Made by a program: the position numbers and the translations under genes. Of a stretch of DNA of 35,928 nt, positions 27,114-35,928 are shown piece by piece. Under the pieces are notes generated by a model, which worked only from the letters and a program-made list of their open reading frames with translations, ran no database searches and had not been told where the DNA came from. The DNA comes from Campylobacterales bacterium (lineage in GTDB: Bacteria; Campylobacterota; Campylobacteria; Campylobacterales; Sulfurospirillaceae). The DNA is taken from NCBI GenBank assembly GCA_024280575.1, contig JAJRPV010000013.1, forward strand, positions 1 through 35,928, read 5' to 3'. The stretch's first letter is position 1. Every line of letters begins with the position of its first letter.

Positions 27114-27149
27114 AGATGATAGTTAAGTAAAAACATACAAGGAAAAAAA

Positions 27150-27362
27150 ATGCAAAGAATAGAGCAAATTACAGCCAAGGCACTTAAAATGCTTGATAAT
27201 GATAAGTATTTATTATCTATAATAGTAGCAAAAAGAGCAGAACAATTAGCAAATGGTGCTTTGCCTTTAGTTAAAAACGATAGCAATAAAGAAAAATTTA
27301 CAGATATAGCTTTAAGAGAAATTGCTGAGGGCAAAGTAGGGCTGGACTCCATATCCGATTAA
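27150..27362 (+). CDS. rpoZ: RNA polymerase omega subunit
   Basis: The small omega subunit, 70 residues as in relatives. The conserved part is [33 protein letters not shown] and the later [12 protein letters not shown], which match the RpoZ helices that clamp the beta-prime C-terminus. AAGGA lies six bases before the ATG. It is followed after one base by spoT, an order that is common in bacteria (rpoZ-spoT) and relevant because omega contributes to ppGpp binding by RNA polymerase in proteobacteria. Confidence 0.93.
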   Translation: MQRIEQITAKALKMLDNDKYLLSIIVAKRAEQLANGALPLVKNDSNKEKFTDIALREIAEGKVGLDSISD

Positions 27363-27363
27363 A

Positions 27364-29527
27364 ATGATATTAGAGAACTTATTAGAAAAAATAGATAAAT
27401 CAAAAGATATAGAAACTTCGATATCTATTTTAAAAAGTTTTATTGAGATAACACCACTTGTCCAAAAAGCTATTGACTTTTCTGTTAAACAACACCACGG
27501 ACAATATAGAAAAAGCGGAGAAGAGTATGTGAATCATCCTATTCTTGTTGCTTCTCTTGTTGCTTTTTATGGTGGTGATGAGGCGATGGTCGTTGCTGGT
27601 TTACTTCATGATGTTGTTGAAGATACAAATTGTGATATAGAGACTATAGATAGAGATTTTAACAAAGAAATAGGTGGCTTAGTTGAAGGCTTGACAAAAA
27701 TTATGGAAATTCGTGATAGTGAGTTAATTCCTTCGTATTCCAATGAAAGAATTATCTCTTCAGCTTTAACATTTAGAAAAATGCTACTTGCTTCGATCAG
27801 TGATGTTCGAGTTTTGGTTATTAAGCTTTGTGATAGGCTTCATAATATGATGACACTTCGTAGTTTATCACCTTCAAAACAGAAAAGAATTAGCGAAGAA
27901 ACGGTGGTTGTCTATGCTCCAATAGCGCATAGACTTGGTATCTCATCAATTAAAAAATATCTTGAAGATAAAAGTTTTTTTTTACATAATGCCATTAGAA
28001 TATAAAAAAATAGATGATTATATCAATGAGCATAAGCAACAACTTCAGTTGAGATTAAACCATTTTGCAGCAAAAATAAGAACCATGATGTTGAAAGATG
28101 GATTTAACGAGGATGATTTTACTATTATAAAACGAATTAAGCACCACTATTCTATATACTTGAAGATGCAACGAAAGGGCATCTCTATAGAAGAAGTTTT
28201 GGATCTTTTAGCAATTAGGGTAATTGTTGAGAAAAGTATAAACTGCTATAAAGTGCTAGGATTAATACATCAGCAATTTAACCCGTTAATTGCTAGATTC
28301 AAAGACTATATTGCTATTCCTAAAGAAAACGGATATCAAACTATACACACTACTGTATTTGACAATAAATCAATCATTGAATCACAAATTAGAACTTACG
28401 ATATGGACAAAACTGCTGAATTTGGGTTGGCAGCTCACTGGAAATATAAAAGTGTCGGACTAAATCCAAAGTTAGATTGGCTAGATGAATTAAAGAATCA
28501 AAATGAAGAAATTGAAAATATTGAAGAATTTTACCAAATTGCGAAAGATAATTTATACAGCGAAGATATTGCTGTATTTTCACCAAAAGGTGATATTTTT
28601 TCTCTTCCAAGAGGAGCGACTGTTTTGGATTTTGCGTATGAAGTTCATACGGAAATTGGAATATTTGCAAAAGAAGGGTATGTTAACAAACAAAAAGTTC
28701 CTCTTTTAACAGAGCTCAAAAATGGAGATATTGTTAGAATTATCACTTCGGAAGAACCCAAGTATAGATGTAGCTGGATTAAAAGCGTTAAGACTGGCAA
28801 GGCGATAAATACAATTCGTACCAATTGTAGACAAAAAATTAGAGAGATAAATCAGAAAATTGCTATTAGTATATTAACAAGTACTTTTAATTCAAAAAAA
28901 TCAAATATACCATTGTGGCTAGAAAAAGAAAATTTAACAAAAAAAGTATTTAAGATTGCTACAGATTCTATTTATTTTAAAGATATTGTAAATGCTTTGA
29001 AGAAATACCCTAAAGCTGATAAATTAATATTTCCATTGTTGAATTTTGATCGATATAAAATAAAAAAACAAAAATTTGAAAATATAGTAGTATATTCAAA
29101 TCAAAATATTTCAAATGTATATTTTGATTTTTGTTGTCATCCAAAAAGAGGTGATGATATAATGGGTTTTAAAAAAGGAAGCGATGTTTTTGTGCATCAT
29201 AAACTATGCGATAGAGCCTATAATTTAATGGAAAAAAATGAAACTATGGTTTTTGTTAAATGGACGAAAGATGCACCTGAACGATATAAGTTAATTGTAA
29301 GTTTAGAAAATAAAAGAGGAGCTTTAGCAAAATTTTTGGCATATTTAGCTAAAATGCAGATAAACTTAGTAACAATTGAGCTTGGAAAATCGGAAGAGGG
29401 ACATATAGATTTTTTTGAAATGATATTGGAAATTCCAGATAAATCAGTAAAATCAATTAGAAATAATTTAAAATCAAAATATCGTATTATAGAATTTGTT
29501 TCTGCAAACGATGCTTATAAAAGTTAA
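27364..29527 (+). pseudogene. spoT: Bifunctional (p)ppGpp synthetase/hydrolase SpoT, frameshifted at a T9 run
   Basis: The two frames together make one normal RSH protein of about 720 residues. The first (27364-28005) holds the HD hydrolase: HHGQYRKSGEEYVNHP, GLLHDVVEDT and LCDRLHNMMTL. The second, open from 27935 to 29527, holds the synthetase (FKDYIAIPKENGYQTIHTTV), a TGS domain (FSPKGDIFSLPRGATVLDFA) and a C-terminal ACT domain. The break is at nine T residues, 27975-27983; eight would give YLEDKSFFYIMPLEYKK in one frame. If the sequence is right, translation yields a 213-residue hydrolase, and the synthetase part would need reinitiation (for example at ATG 27989) or slippage. Campylobacterota usually have this as their only long RSH enzyme. 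Confidence 0.92.
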
Positions 29528-29542
29528 ATGGGAGAAAATAGT

Positions 29543-30742
29543 ATGATAGATAGTGCTTTAAAAGAAATAAGGCGAGGAGTTAGTGAAATTATAGATGAAG
29601 AAAGAATAACCAAGCTTCTTAAGAATTATTTTGAAAACAAAGAAGGATACTTTGTAAAAGCAGGTTTTGATCCTACGGCTCCTGATTTGCACTTAGGGCA
29701 TACTGTTTTATTGCAGAAAATGGCGCTTTTCCAAAAATATGGAGCAACAGTCCAGTTTATCATAGGAGATTTTACCGGTATGATAGGAGATCCGACGGGT
29801 AAAAGTGAAACTAGAAAAAAACTAGATAGAGATACTGTCATAAAAAATGCAAAAAGCTATGAAGAGCAAGTTTTTAAGATTTTGGATCCAAAAAAGACTC
29901 AGATTTTGTTTAACTCTTCTTGGATAAATAAACTAGGATCAGCTGGCATGTTGGAGCTTACGACAACATTTAATGTAGCAAGAATGCTAGAGAGAGAAGA
30001 TTTTGAAAAAAGATATAAAGCAAATGCTCCAATTTCTATTAGTGAGTTTTTATATCCATTATTGCAAGGATATGATAGTGTTGCTATAAAATCTGATATA
30101 GAAATGGGTGGAACAGATCAGAAATTTAATCTTCTGATGGGGAGACACTTACAAAGAGCTTATAATGTCGGAAAAGAGCAAGCAGTAGTTATGATGCCAC
30201 TGTTAGAGGGTCTTGATGGTGTAAATAAGATGAGTAAATCTTTGGGGAATTACATAGGTGTAACAGATAACCCGAATGATATGTTTGGAAAAATTCTCAG
30301 TATCAGTGATGATTTAATGTGGAGATATTATGAACTGCTTAGCTCTTTGTCAATCGAACAAATAAGTTCATTGAAACAAAAAGTAAATGATGGAATTTTG
30401 CACCCAAAAATTGCAAAAGAAAATTTAGCTCTAGAGATAGTAGAAAGATTCCATAACAGGGATTTGGCTCAAGTTGCAAAAACAGAATTTGATAAAGTGC
30501 ACTCTAAAAACCAATTACCAACTGATATAGCGAAATACCAAGTAGAAAGTTCAATCTGGATAGCTCAGGCTTTGGTAGATTGCAAATTGGAGCCTTCAAC
30601 CTCACAAGCTAGAAGAGATATAAAACAAAATGCTGTTAGTATAAATCAAGTAAAAATTAAAGATGTGCAAATGCAACTAGAAGCCGGCGATTATATACTA
30701 CAAGTAGGAAAAAGAAAATTTGCAAAAATAAAGGTGATATGA
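29543..30742 (+). CDS. tyrS: Tyrosyl-tRNA synthetase
   Basis: Class I synthetase charging tRNA-Tyr. The catalytic fold shows [20 protein letters not shown] with the HIGH-type HLGH, then [15 protein letters not shown], the tyrosine-binding MGGTDQKFN segment and the KMSKS loop (NKMSKSLGN). An S4 RNA-binding domain closes the protein ([19 protein letters not shown] region). I place the start at 29543 because GGGAG lies eight bases upstream and the family start fits [12 protein letters not shown]; an ATG at 29528, directly after the spoT stop, would add five residues but has no ribosome site. The stop overlaps the next start as ATGA. About 399 residues, normal. Confidence 0.95.
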   Translation: MIDSALKEIRRGVSEIIDEERITKLLKNYFENKEGYFVKAGFDPTAPDLHLGHTVLLQKMALFQKYGATVQFIIGDFTGMIGDPTGKSETRKKLDRDTVIKNAKSYEEQVFKILDPKKTQILFNSSWINKLGSAGMLELTTTFNVARMLEREDFEKRYKANAPISISEFLYPLLQGYDSVAIKSDIEMGGTDQKFNLLMGRHLQRAYNVGKEQAVVMMPLLEGLDGVNKMSKSLGNYIGVTDNPNDMFGKILSISDDLMWRYYELLSSLSIEQISSLKQKVNDGILHPKIAKENLALEIVERFHNRDLAQVAKTEFDKVHSKNQLPTDIAKYQVESSIWIAQALVDCKLEPSTSQARRDIKQNAVSINQVKIKDVQMQLEAGDYILQVGKRKFAKIKVI

Positions 30743-31839
30743 TGATATTTAAGCCTCTAAAAATAGGAAAATATACTATTAAACACCCGATAATTCAGGG
30801 TGGAATGGGTTTGGGAATTAGTTGGGATAATCTTGCCGGCAATGTTAGTTTAAATGGTGGCTTAGGTGTAATAAGTTCTGTTGGAACAGGTTATTACAAA
30901 AGCCAAAAATTTGTAAAAAAAGAGATAAATAATCGACCATTTGAAACAGCAAACTTTTATTCGAGAGATTCATTTAGGGCTATAATAAACAGTGCTAAAA
31001 AGATTGCAAAAGGCAAACCAATCGCTGCAAATGTATTATATGCTATAAATGATTATGGAAGAGTTGCTAGAGATGCCTGCGAGTTAGGAGTTGATATCAT
31101 CATTACGGGAGCGGGACTTCCTACAAATATGCCAGAATTTACAGAAGGTTATCCTGATGTTGCTCTTGTTCCTATAGTTTCTTCTGCAAAAGCTTTGAAA
31201 ATTATATGCAAAAGATGGAAACAGAGATATGATAGATTGCCTGATGCTGTCGTTGTGGAAGGTCCAAAAAGTGGTGGACATCAAGGATTTACTTATGATC
31301 AGTGTTTTAAAGAAGAGTTTCAGTTGGAAAATTTAATAAAACCTATCAAAGAAGAGATAAAAAAATGGGGTGATTTTCCTTTAATCGCAGCTGGGGGCAT
31401 CTGGGATCATGACGATATAGTAAAAGTTATGGAATTAGGAGCAGACGGCGTACAGATGGGTACTAGATTTATTGGAACGCATGAATGTGATGCTAGCGAA
31501 AATTTTAAACAAGTTATAATTGATTCTAAAGCAGAAGATATTAAACTTTTAAAATCTCCAGTTGGATACCCTGCTCGTGGGGTTAAAACAAATCTCATTA
31601 ATTTGGTAGATAAAAGAGAGGGTCCGAAAATAAAATGCATAAGTAACTGTGTGAGCCCTTGCCATAGGGGTCAAGAAGCCAAAGAGGTGGGATATTGTAT
31701 AGCTGATAGGCTTTCTGATGCTTACTTGGGAAAAATAGATACGGGCTTATTTTTCACTGGTTCCAATGGATATAAATTAAAAGAAATAATAAGTGTTAAA
31801 GAGCTCATGAATAAGTTGGTAAATGGAGAAAATGTTTAA
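30739..31839 (+). CDS. Nitronate monooxygenase / FabK-like FMN oxidoreductase
   Basis: A 366-residue TIM-barrel flavoprotein. [20 protein letters not shown] (about 15-34) is the FMN-binding opening; [21 protein letters not shown], the [13 protein letters not shown] segment with its conserved glycines and histidine, the [13 protein letters not shown] phosphate loop and [12 protein letters not shown] follow. The family covers 2-nitropropane dioxygenases and enoyl-ACP reductases of FabK type; which reaction this one performs cannot be decided here. The C-terminus carries cysteines in [12 protein letters not shown] and VGYCIADRL that could bind a metal. The order tyrS, this gene, amidase is that of Campylobacter jejuni. 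It overlaps tyrS by four bases and the amidase gene by seventeen. Confidence 0.88.
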   Translation: MMIFKPLKIGKYTIKHPIIQGGMGLGISWDNLAGNVSLNGGLGVISSVGTGYYKSQKFVKKEINNRPFETANFYSRDSFRAIINSAKKIAKGKPIAANVLYAINDYGRVARDACELGVDIIITGAGLPTNMPEFTEGYPDVALVPIVSSAKALKIICKRWKQRYDRLPDAVVVEGPKSGGHQGFTYDQCFKEEFQLENLIKPIKEEIKKWGDFPLIAAGGIWDHDDIVKVMELGADGVQMGTRFIGTHECDASENFKQVIIDSKAEDIKLLKSPVGYPARGVKTNLINLVDKREGPKIKCISNCVSPCHRGQEAKEVGYCIADRLSDAYLGKIDTGLFFTGSNGYKLKEIISVKELMNKLVNGENV

Positions 31840-33220
31840 AAAATTCTTTATTATTTTTTTTATCACTGTCTCTGTTTTTGCAAACTCTGTATATTTGAAT
31901 CAAGTTTATTCCTATGATAAGAAAATGAGTTTAGCAAATGATAGTGAAATGCTTAAAATATTTCATTCATTACAAAATATTTATATTAAATCTATCATAA
32001 ATAATGATAAAAAGTTAAAAATTGCTACGCTTAAAAGACTTATAAAGAGTTCTAAAATTTTAAATATTGATGGTAAAAATTATAAAAAAGAGCTTTCAAC
32101 ACTACTTAAGAAAGAAAAAAATCTATCTAAAAAATCTGTATATAAAACTAAGATACGACATGTAAATACAAAAAAAACTGTTTTAAGATTAAATTCAATT
32201 ATGACTAGTAAAGATAGTATTAAACTATTGTTTAATAAAACAGTTAAATCTAAAGATATAAAATCTTTTGCGTTGAAGAGCAGAAATTATTATAGAAGAG
32301 TTTATGATTTTAACACGATTTTAACAAGTAAATTAAAAATCAAGACGCCAAAGATATTAAATAAATTAAGAGTTGCACAATATGATAAAAGTACCACAAG
32401 GATAGTTCTAGAAAGCAAGAAAAGAAGGGATTATTATCTTCAAATAAACAACAAGCAGGTAGTGATTAGTTTTTATGCTCCCAAAAAAAATATAAAGAGA
32501 CATATTGTAAAGCCTTTAAATAAGAAAACAATTTTTATTCCAAGCCAAAAAACCATTGTTATAGATCCAGGGCATGGAGGAAAAGATTCAGGTGCTATTG
32601 GGTATCAAAGAAGATATGAGAAGAGGGCTGTTTTAAAAATAGCTCTTAAAGCAGCAAAAGAACTCAAGAAAAGAGGTTATAAAGTTTACCTAACTAGAAG
32701 TGGAGACTATTTTGTGACACTTAGAAATAGAACAAGGTTTGCAAATAGAAAAAAAGCTGATCTATTTATATCTATACATGCAAATGCAGCCCCAAAAAGA
32801 AATAAATATTTAACTTCCAAGGGTTTGGAAACATTTTTTCTTTCTCCTGATAGAAGCAAAAGAAGTGAACATGTAGCAGCCATGGAAAATAAAACTGCTA
32901 TGAGAGATATGGATTATTATAGTAAAAATATATTTTTAAGTGTAATGAATCGCGCTAAAATTATACAAGCAAATAAAATGGCACTAGATGTGCAACAAGG
33001 AATATTAAAGTCTTTGAGAAAGAAGTATAAGGTTATAGATGGCGGTGTAAGAGAAGCTCCATTTTGGGTTTTGGTTGGTGCTCAAATGCCGGCAATTTTG
33101 ATTGAAACAGGATATATAACAAACCCAACTGAGGGGGTAAGACTTTTTAATTTTCAGTATGAAAATCTTATAGCCAAAGGAATTGCCGATGGAGTTGATA
33201 ATTACTTTTTAAAGAATTGA
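31823..33220 (+). CDS. amiA: N-acetylmuramoyl-L-alanine amidase
   Basis: A zinc amidase (Amidase_3 family) that cuts the peptide from the glycan strand of peptidoglycan. 465 residues: a signal peptide ([19 protein letters not shown]), a long basic helical region, an AMIN-like beta segment near residues 185-225 (LRVAQYDKSTTRIVLES), then the catalytic domain from about 240. Ligands and catalytic residues are visible in VIDPGHGGKDSGA, the glutamate of RRYEKRAV, SIHANAAP and ILIETGYITNP. The start is ATG 31823, or ATG 31832 where the signal begins; neither has an ideal ribosome site. A degenerate LytM protein with ftsEX in the same gene block is its likely activator. Its stop is one base from the stop of the convergent CinA/MoaB-like gene. 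Confidence 0.94.
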   Translation: MEKMFKKFFIIFFITVSVFANSVYLNQVYSYDKKMSLANDSEMLKIFHSLQNIYIKSIINNDKKLKIATLKRLIKSSKILNIDGKNYKKELSTLLKKEKNLSKKSVYKTKIRHVNTKKTVLRLNSIMTSKDSIKLLFNKTVKSKDIKSFALKSRNYYRRVYDFNTILTSKLKIKTPKILNKLRVAQYDKSTTRIVLESKKRRDYYLQINNKQVVISFYAPKKNIKRHIVKPLNKKTIFIPSQKTIVIDPGHGGKDSGAIGYQRRYEKRAVLKIALKAAKELKKRGYKVYLTRSGDYFVTLRNRTRFANRKKADLFISIHANAAPKRNKYLTSKGLETFFLSPDRSKRSEHVAAMENKTAMRDMDYYSKNIFLSVMNRAKIIQANKMALDVQQGILKSLRKKYKVIDGGVREAPFWVLVGAQMPAILIETGYITNPTEGVRLFNFQYENLIAKGIADGVDNYFLKN

Positions 33221-33221
33221 A

Positions 33222-33968
33222 TTACTGATATTCGTTGAGATATCTTTTACCTAATTTATTCATCTCACTCTTAAAAAAATCATACCATTTCATTAGTTTT
33301 GCTTTATCATAACTTGCTAGATAAATATCCACAGTTTTTTTATCATTTTCTATTTTAGGCAAAGAAGAAAGTTCTATATCTTTTGGTAAAGCAGTCATGA
33401 TGTCTATCAAATCATTTTCGGAGCAATCAGCCTTGAATCCACATGTATATTTATCAGCTTTTTTATCAAATAGATTATCAAGTGCCCAAGTTACCATAGG
33501 GTGTGCCATGGATGGAAAGCCGGGAGTAAAAAAGAATCTATCATCTATATAGAAACCGGGGACTCTATTTACCACATTTTCCAAAAGCTTTGCATCTTCG
33601 GGAATATCAGCCATTTTTATTCTATGTGGATATGCCTCACTTCCAAACTCATCTTTGATTAGTTCCAAAGCTTCTTTATTTGTTTTTAAAACCCCACATG
33701 TAAATGCTCTAGCAGCCACTTCTCTAGTGTAGTCATCGGGAGTAGAGCCGATTCCTCCAAAACAAAACATTACGCTATTTGGATCAAGTGCTATCATCTT
33801 AAAGACTTTTTCCATCAAAGGAGGATTATCATTTATGACAAAATTACCCTCGTGCCTTAATCCCCTGGCTCTCAGGGCAGAATTAATAAAGTTAAAATGT
33901 TTATCTTCTCTTCTGCCATTTAATAATTCCGTACCAATAATAACACTATAAAAATTATATGTTTTCAT
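33222..33968 (-). CDS. CinA/MoaB-fold molybdopterin-binding-like protein
   Basis: A 248-residue protein whose N-terminal two thirds have the MoaB/MogA/CinA fold: [20 protein letters not shown] (about 6-25), [20 protein letters not shown] (about 68-87) and [25 protein letters not shown]. The GGIGSTPDD motif is the pterin-binding signature of the family. In true CinA the fold is followed by an amidohydrolase domain; here only a short C-terminal part remains, so a stand-alone regulator or enzyme with unknown substrate is likely. It overlaps the end of adk by fourteen bases and is probably co-transcribed with adk and aspS. Confidence 0.82.
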   Translation of the reverse strand: MKTYNFYSVIIGTELLNGRREDKHFNFINSALRARGLRHEGNFVINDNPPLMEKVFKMIALDPNSVMFCFGGIGSTPDDYTREVAARAFTCGVLKTNKEALELIKDEFGSEAYPHRIKMADIPEDAKLLENVVNRVPGFYIDDRFFFTPGFPSMAHPMVTWALDNLFDKKADKYTCGFKADCSENDLIDIMTALPKDIELSSLPKIENDKKTVDIYLASYDKAKLMKWYDFFKSEMNKLGKRYLNEYQ

Positions 33969-34533
33969 TTATTTTATTTTCCATCTCTTTTACAATCTGC
34001 TCTATCTCTCTCTCACCATTTATCTCTACCAATAAATTCTCGGCTTTGTAAAAATCCCTTATCATGTCAAGGGGTTTATTGTAAATTTTCATACGATTTG
34101 TAAAAACTTCTTTATTGTCATCATTTCCACGAGCTCGTCCAAGTACTCTTTCTTTTGCTGTTTTCTCACTTACTTGAACCTCAATAACCATAGATAACTT
34201 AATGTTTGGATTACCTAATAACTCTTTTTCCAGTTCCATCATTTGTTCTACTGATCTTGGAAAACCATCTACCAAGATAATCTTTTTTTTAGAACCATTT
34301 ATGGCTTTTATGATGGTTTCTACTGCTATATCAACCGGAACAAGATTACCTACACTTATCTTTTTGTCTATAATCCTTCCAAGGGTACTTCCTGATTTCA
34401 CTTCTTCTCTTAAGAGTTCACCTGTTGAAAAATGTGCCATAGTATCAGGATTATTTTTGGCAATAATCTTCGCATCAGTTGTTTTTCCGCTTCCCGGAGC
34501 CCCTATTATTAAAATTAGATATTTTGTATTCAT
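33955..34533 (-). CDS. adk: Adenylate kinase
   Basis: Interconverts ATP, ADP and AMP. 192 residues, the short form: the P-loop [13 protein letters not shown] (about 7-19), AMP-binding [12 protein letters not shown] (about 35-46), the VDGFPRS motif (about 89-95) and the [19 protein letters not shown] segment (about 133-151), where long adenylate kinases carry a LID domain with zinc ligands; here the lid is minimal. The ATG overlaps the stop codon of aspS (ATGA), so translation is coupled to the synthetase. Confidence 0.95.
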   Translation of the reverse strand: MNTKYLILIIGAPGSGKTTDAKIIAKNNPDTMAHFSTGELLREEVKSGSTLGRIIDKKISVGNLVPVDIAVETIIKAINGSKKKIILVDGFPRSVEQMMELEKELLGNPNIKLSMVIEVQVSEKTAKERVLGRARGNDDNKEVFTNRMKIYNKPLDMIRDFYKAENLLVEINGEREIEQIVKEMENKINENI

Positions 34534-35928
34534 TTGTTTTTATTTAACTCTCTTAATCTTATCCCTAATTCTCTTAATTGCGCATTTTCTACAGGGCTTG
34601 GTGCATTTGTAAGAAGGCATTGAGCTCTCTGAGTCTTTGGAAATGCTATCACATCTCTTATGCTGCTCGAATTTGTCAAAAGCATTATAAGCCTATCTAG
34701 TCCTATGGCCAAACCACCATGCGGAGGAGCGCCAAATTTCAAAGCATCCAGTAAAAATTCAAATTTTTCATTTGCTTCTTCTTCGCTTATACCAAGTAGC
34801 TCAAATACTTTTTCTTGAATCTCTTTTTTGTGTATCCTCATACTTCCGCCTCCAAGTTCAACCCCGTTTAGTACGATATCATAAGCGATAGATTCCATCT
34901 CATCTACCGGAGCATTTAAGTTTCGTGGCATCGTAAAAGGATGGTGCAGGGCTTTAACTTCACCGTTTTCAACTTCAAACATATCAAAATCAACTACCCA
35001 GACAAATTCAAACACATCTTCAGGTATGATATCCATCAGTTCTGCCAAATAAATTCTAAATCTCCCCATATAGTCTAAGACTATCTTTTTATCTCCTGCG
35101 CCAAAGAAAATCGCATCACCGACTTTTAAGTTTGAAACTTTTATGATTTCATCCAAATCCTCTTGACTAAAAAATTTAGTAAGAGGACCTTTTAGCCCGT
35201 CTTCTTTCATTTGAAAATATCCAAGCCCAGCAGCTCCAAATTTTCTTACATAATCTTCAAAACCTTTCATCTGTCTTTTTGAAAAGATTTTATCCCCATT
35301 TGGAACTTTTAAAGCTTTAATTCGGTTGTGTTTTTTATCTTTTGCAATGGAGCTAAATATCTCATTTGTTGATTTTGCAAAAATATCTAAGACATCTATC
35401 AATGGTAAATCATATCTAAGATCAGGTTTGTCGCTACCATAGGTTTCCATAGCATCTTTGTATTTGATTCTATTAAAAGGCGTAGTTATTTCGTGTCCGC
35501 AGGCTTTAAATATATCTTTTAAAAGATCTTCAGTCACACTTATAACATCATCTTGCGTGCAAAAGCTCATCTCTAAGTCTATTTGTGTAAATTCAGGTTG
35601 TCTGTCGGCTCTTAAATCTTCATCTCTGAAGCATTTTGCTATTTGAAAATATCTATCAAATCCGGAACACATCAAAAGTTGTTTGAAAAGTTGAGGAGAT
35701 TGAGGAAGTGCAAAAAATTCACCATTGTGTACACGACTTGGAACTAGATAATCTCTTGCTCCCTCTGGAGTTGATTTTGTTAGAATCGGAGTTTCAACTT
35801 CCAAGAAATCAAGACTATCAAGTAAATTTCTAGCCGCAATTGTAGCTTTGCTTCTTAGTTTAAATATTTCATAAGATTTTTTGTTTCTTAAGTCAAGGTA
35901 TCTGTATTTTAATCTCACATCTTCGCCA
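34530..35928 (-). CDS. aspS: Aspartyl-tRNA synthetase, 5' end beyond the window
   Basis: Class II synthetase, truncated by the right edge: the frame is open to the last base and reads [14 protein letters not shown], well inside the family alignment, so the visible GTG is not the start. The anticodon-binding OB domain is missing from the window. Present are motif 2 ([28 protein letters not shown], in two parts), the bacterial GAD insertion in the middle, and motif 3 ([14 protein letters not shown]). In Campylobacterota that lack asparaginyl-tRNA synthetase this enzyme is non-discriminating and also charges tRNA-Asn for GatCAB; whether that holds here cannot be told from the fragment. Confidence 0.96.
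   Translation of the reverse strand, partial: GEDVRLKYRYLDLRNKKSYEIFKLRSKATIAARNLLDSLDFLEVETPILTKSTPEGARDYLVPSRVHNGEFFALPQSPQLFKQLLMCSGFDRYFQIAKCFRDEDLRADRQPEFTQIDLEMSFCTQDDVISVTEDLLKDIFKACGHEITTPFNRIKYKDAMETYGSDKPDLRYDLPLIDVLDIFAKSTNEIFSSIAKDKKHNRIKALKVPNGDKIFSKRQMKGFEDYVRKFGAAGLGYFQMKEDGLKGPLTKFFSQEDLDEIIKVSNLKVGDAIFFGAGDKKIVLDYMGRFRIYLAELMDIIPEDVFEFVWVVDFDMFEVENGEVKALHHPFTMPRNLNAPVDEMESIAYDIVLNGVELGGGSMRIHKKEIQEKVFELLGISEEEANEKFEFLLDALKFGAPPHGGLAIGLDRLIMLLTNSSSIRDVIAFPKTQRAQCLLTNAPSPVENAQLRELGIRLRELNKNK

Noticed and set aside
27054-27149. Copy D hairpin as an intrinsic terminator after pyrH
   Set aside because: No T run follows the stem; rpoZ follows closely and is probably in the same transcript.

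Overview
The window is strongly AT-rich, densely packed chromosomal DNA of a Campylobacterota (epsilonproteobacterial) organism. Two things point there. First, the gene order from the RluA-type pseudouridine synthase at 20006 to the amidase at 33220 (synthase, FN3 lipoprotein, trmB, ftsE, ftsX, LytM protein, pyrH, rpoZ, spoT, tyrS, nitronate monooxygenase-like, amidase) is, as I remember it, the Campylobacter jejuni Cj1280c-Cj1269c order, with rodA/mrdB next door. Second, it carries an SdhABE-type dehydrogenase and a FlgS-like kinase of that phylum. The genus cannot be fixed by reading; a free-living relative of the Sulfurimonas/Arcobacter type is plausible. No insertion sequence, prophage or CRISPR array is visible.

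Layout. 1-838: 3' end of a MutS-like ATPase. 876-4409: dnaE. 4411-6222: an XRE-cupin regulator divergent from alanine dehydrogenase, with two near-identical palindromes 60 bp apart between them. 6287-14867 (minus): sdhA, sdhB, sdhE, flgS-like kinase, a DUF1538 membrane protein with a PII-like and a CBS protein, a YidB/DUF937 protein and a Wzz-like protein. 14957-18621 (minus): trkA, trkH and a DUF234 protein. 18717-18793: a CAU-anticodon tRNA. 18854-19956 (minus): rodA. 20006-33220 (plus): the conserved cell-envelope, translation and nucleotide gene block. 33222-35928 (minus): CinA/MoaB-like protein, adk and truncated aspS.

Three normally intact core genes are interrupted here. trkA has an in-frame amber codon. 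rodA has lost its frame at an A6 run. spoT has lost its frame at a T9 run between its hydrolase and synthetase domains. Two of the three lie in homopolymers, so sequencing or assembly error must be excluded before any biological reading (transcriptional slippage, phase variation, gene decay).

The most unusual unexplained structure is around pyrH. Imperfect repeats in the 305-bp leader, and one more copy after pyrH, share a GCTTTAGT box followed by a stem-loop. The two best copies keep the apical stem and change the lower stem in a compensatory way. One leader repeat carries its own Shine-Dalgarno and ATG and forms a 28-codon ORF whose stop overlaps the pyrH start. A second point of interest is the DUF1538 / PII-like / CBS set, which looks like a membrane transporter with two nucleotide-sensing partners. 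A third is an EnvC-like LytM protein beside ftsEX that lacks the zinc ligands.
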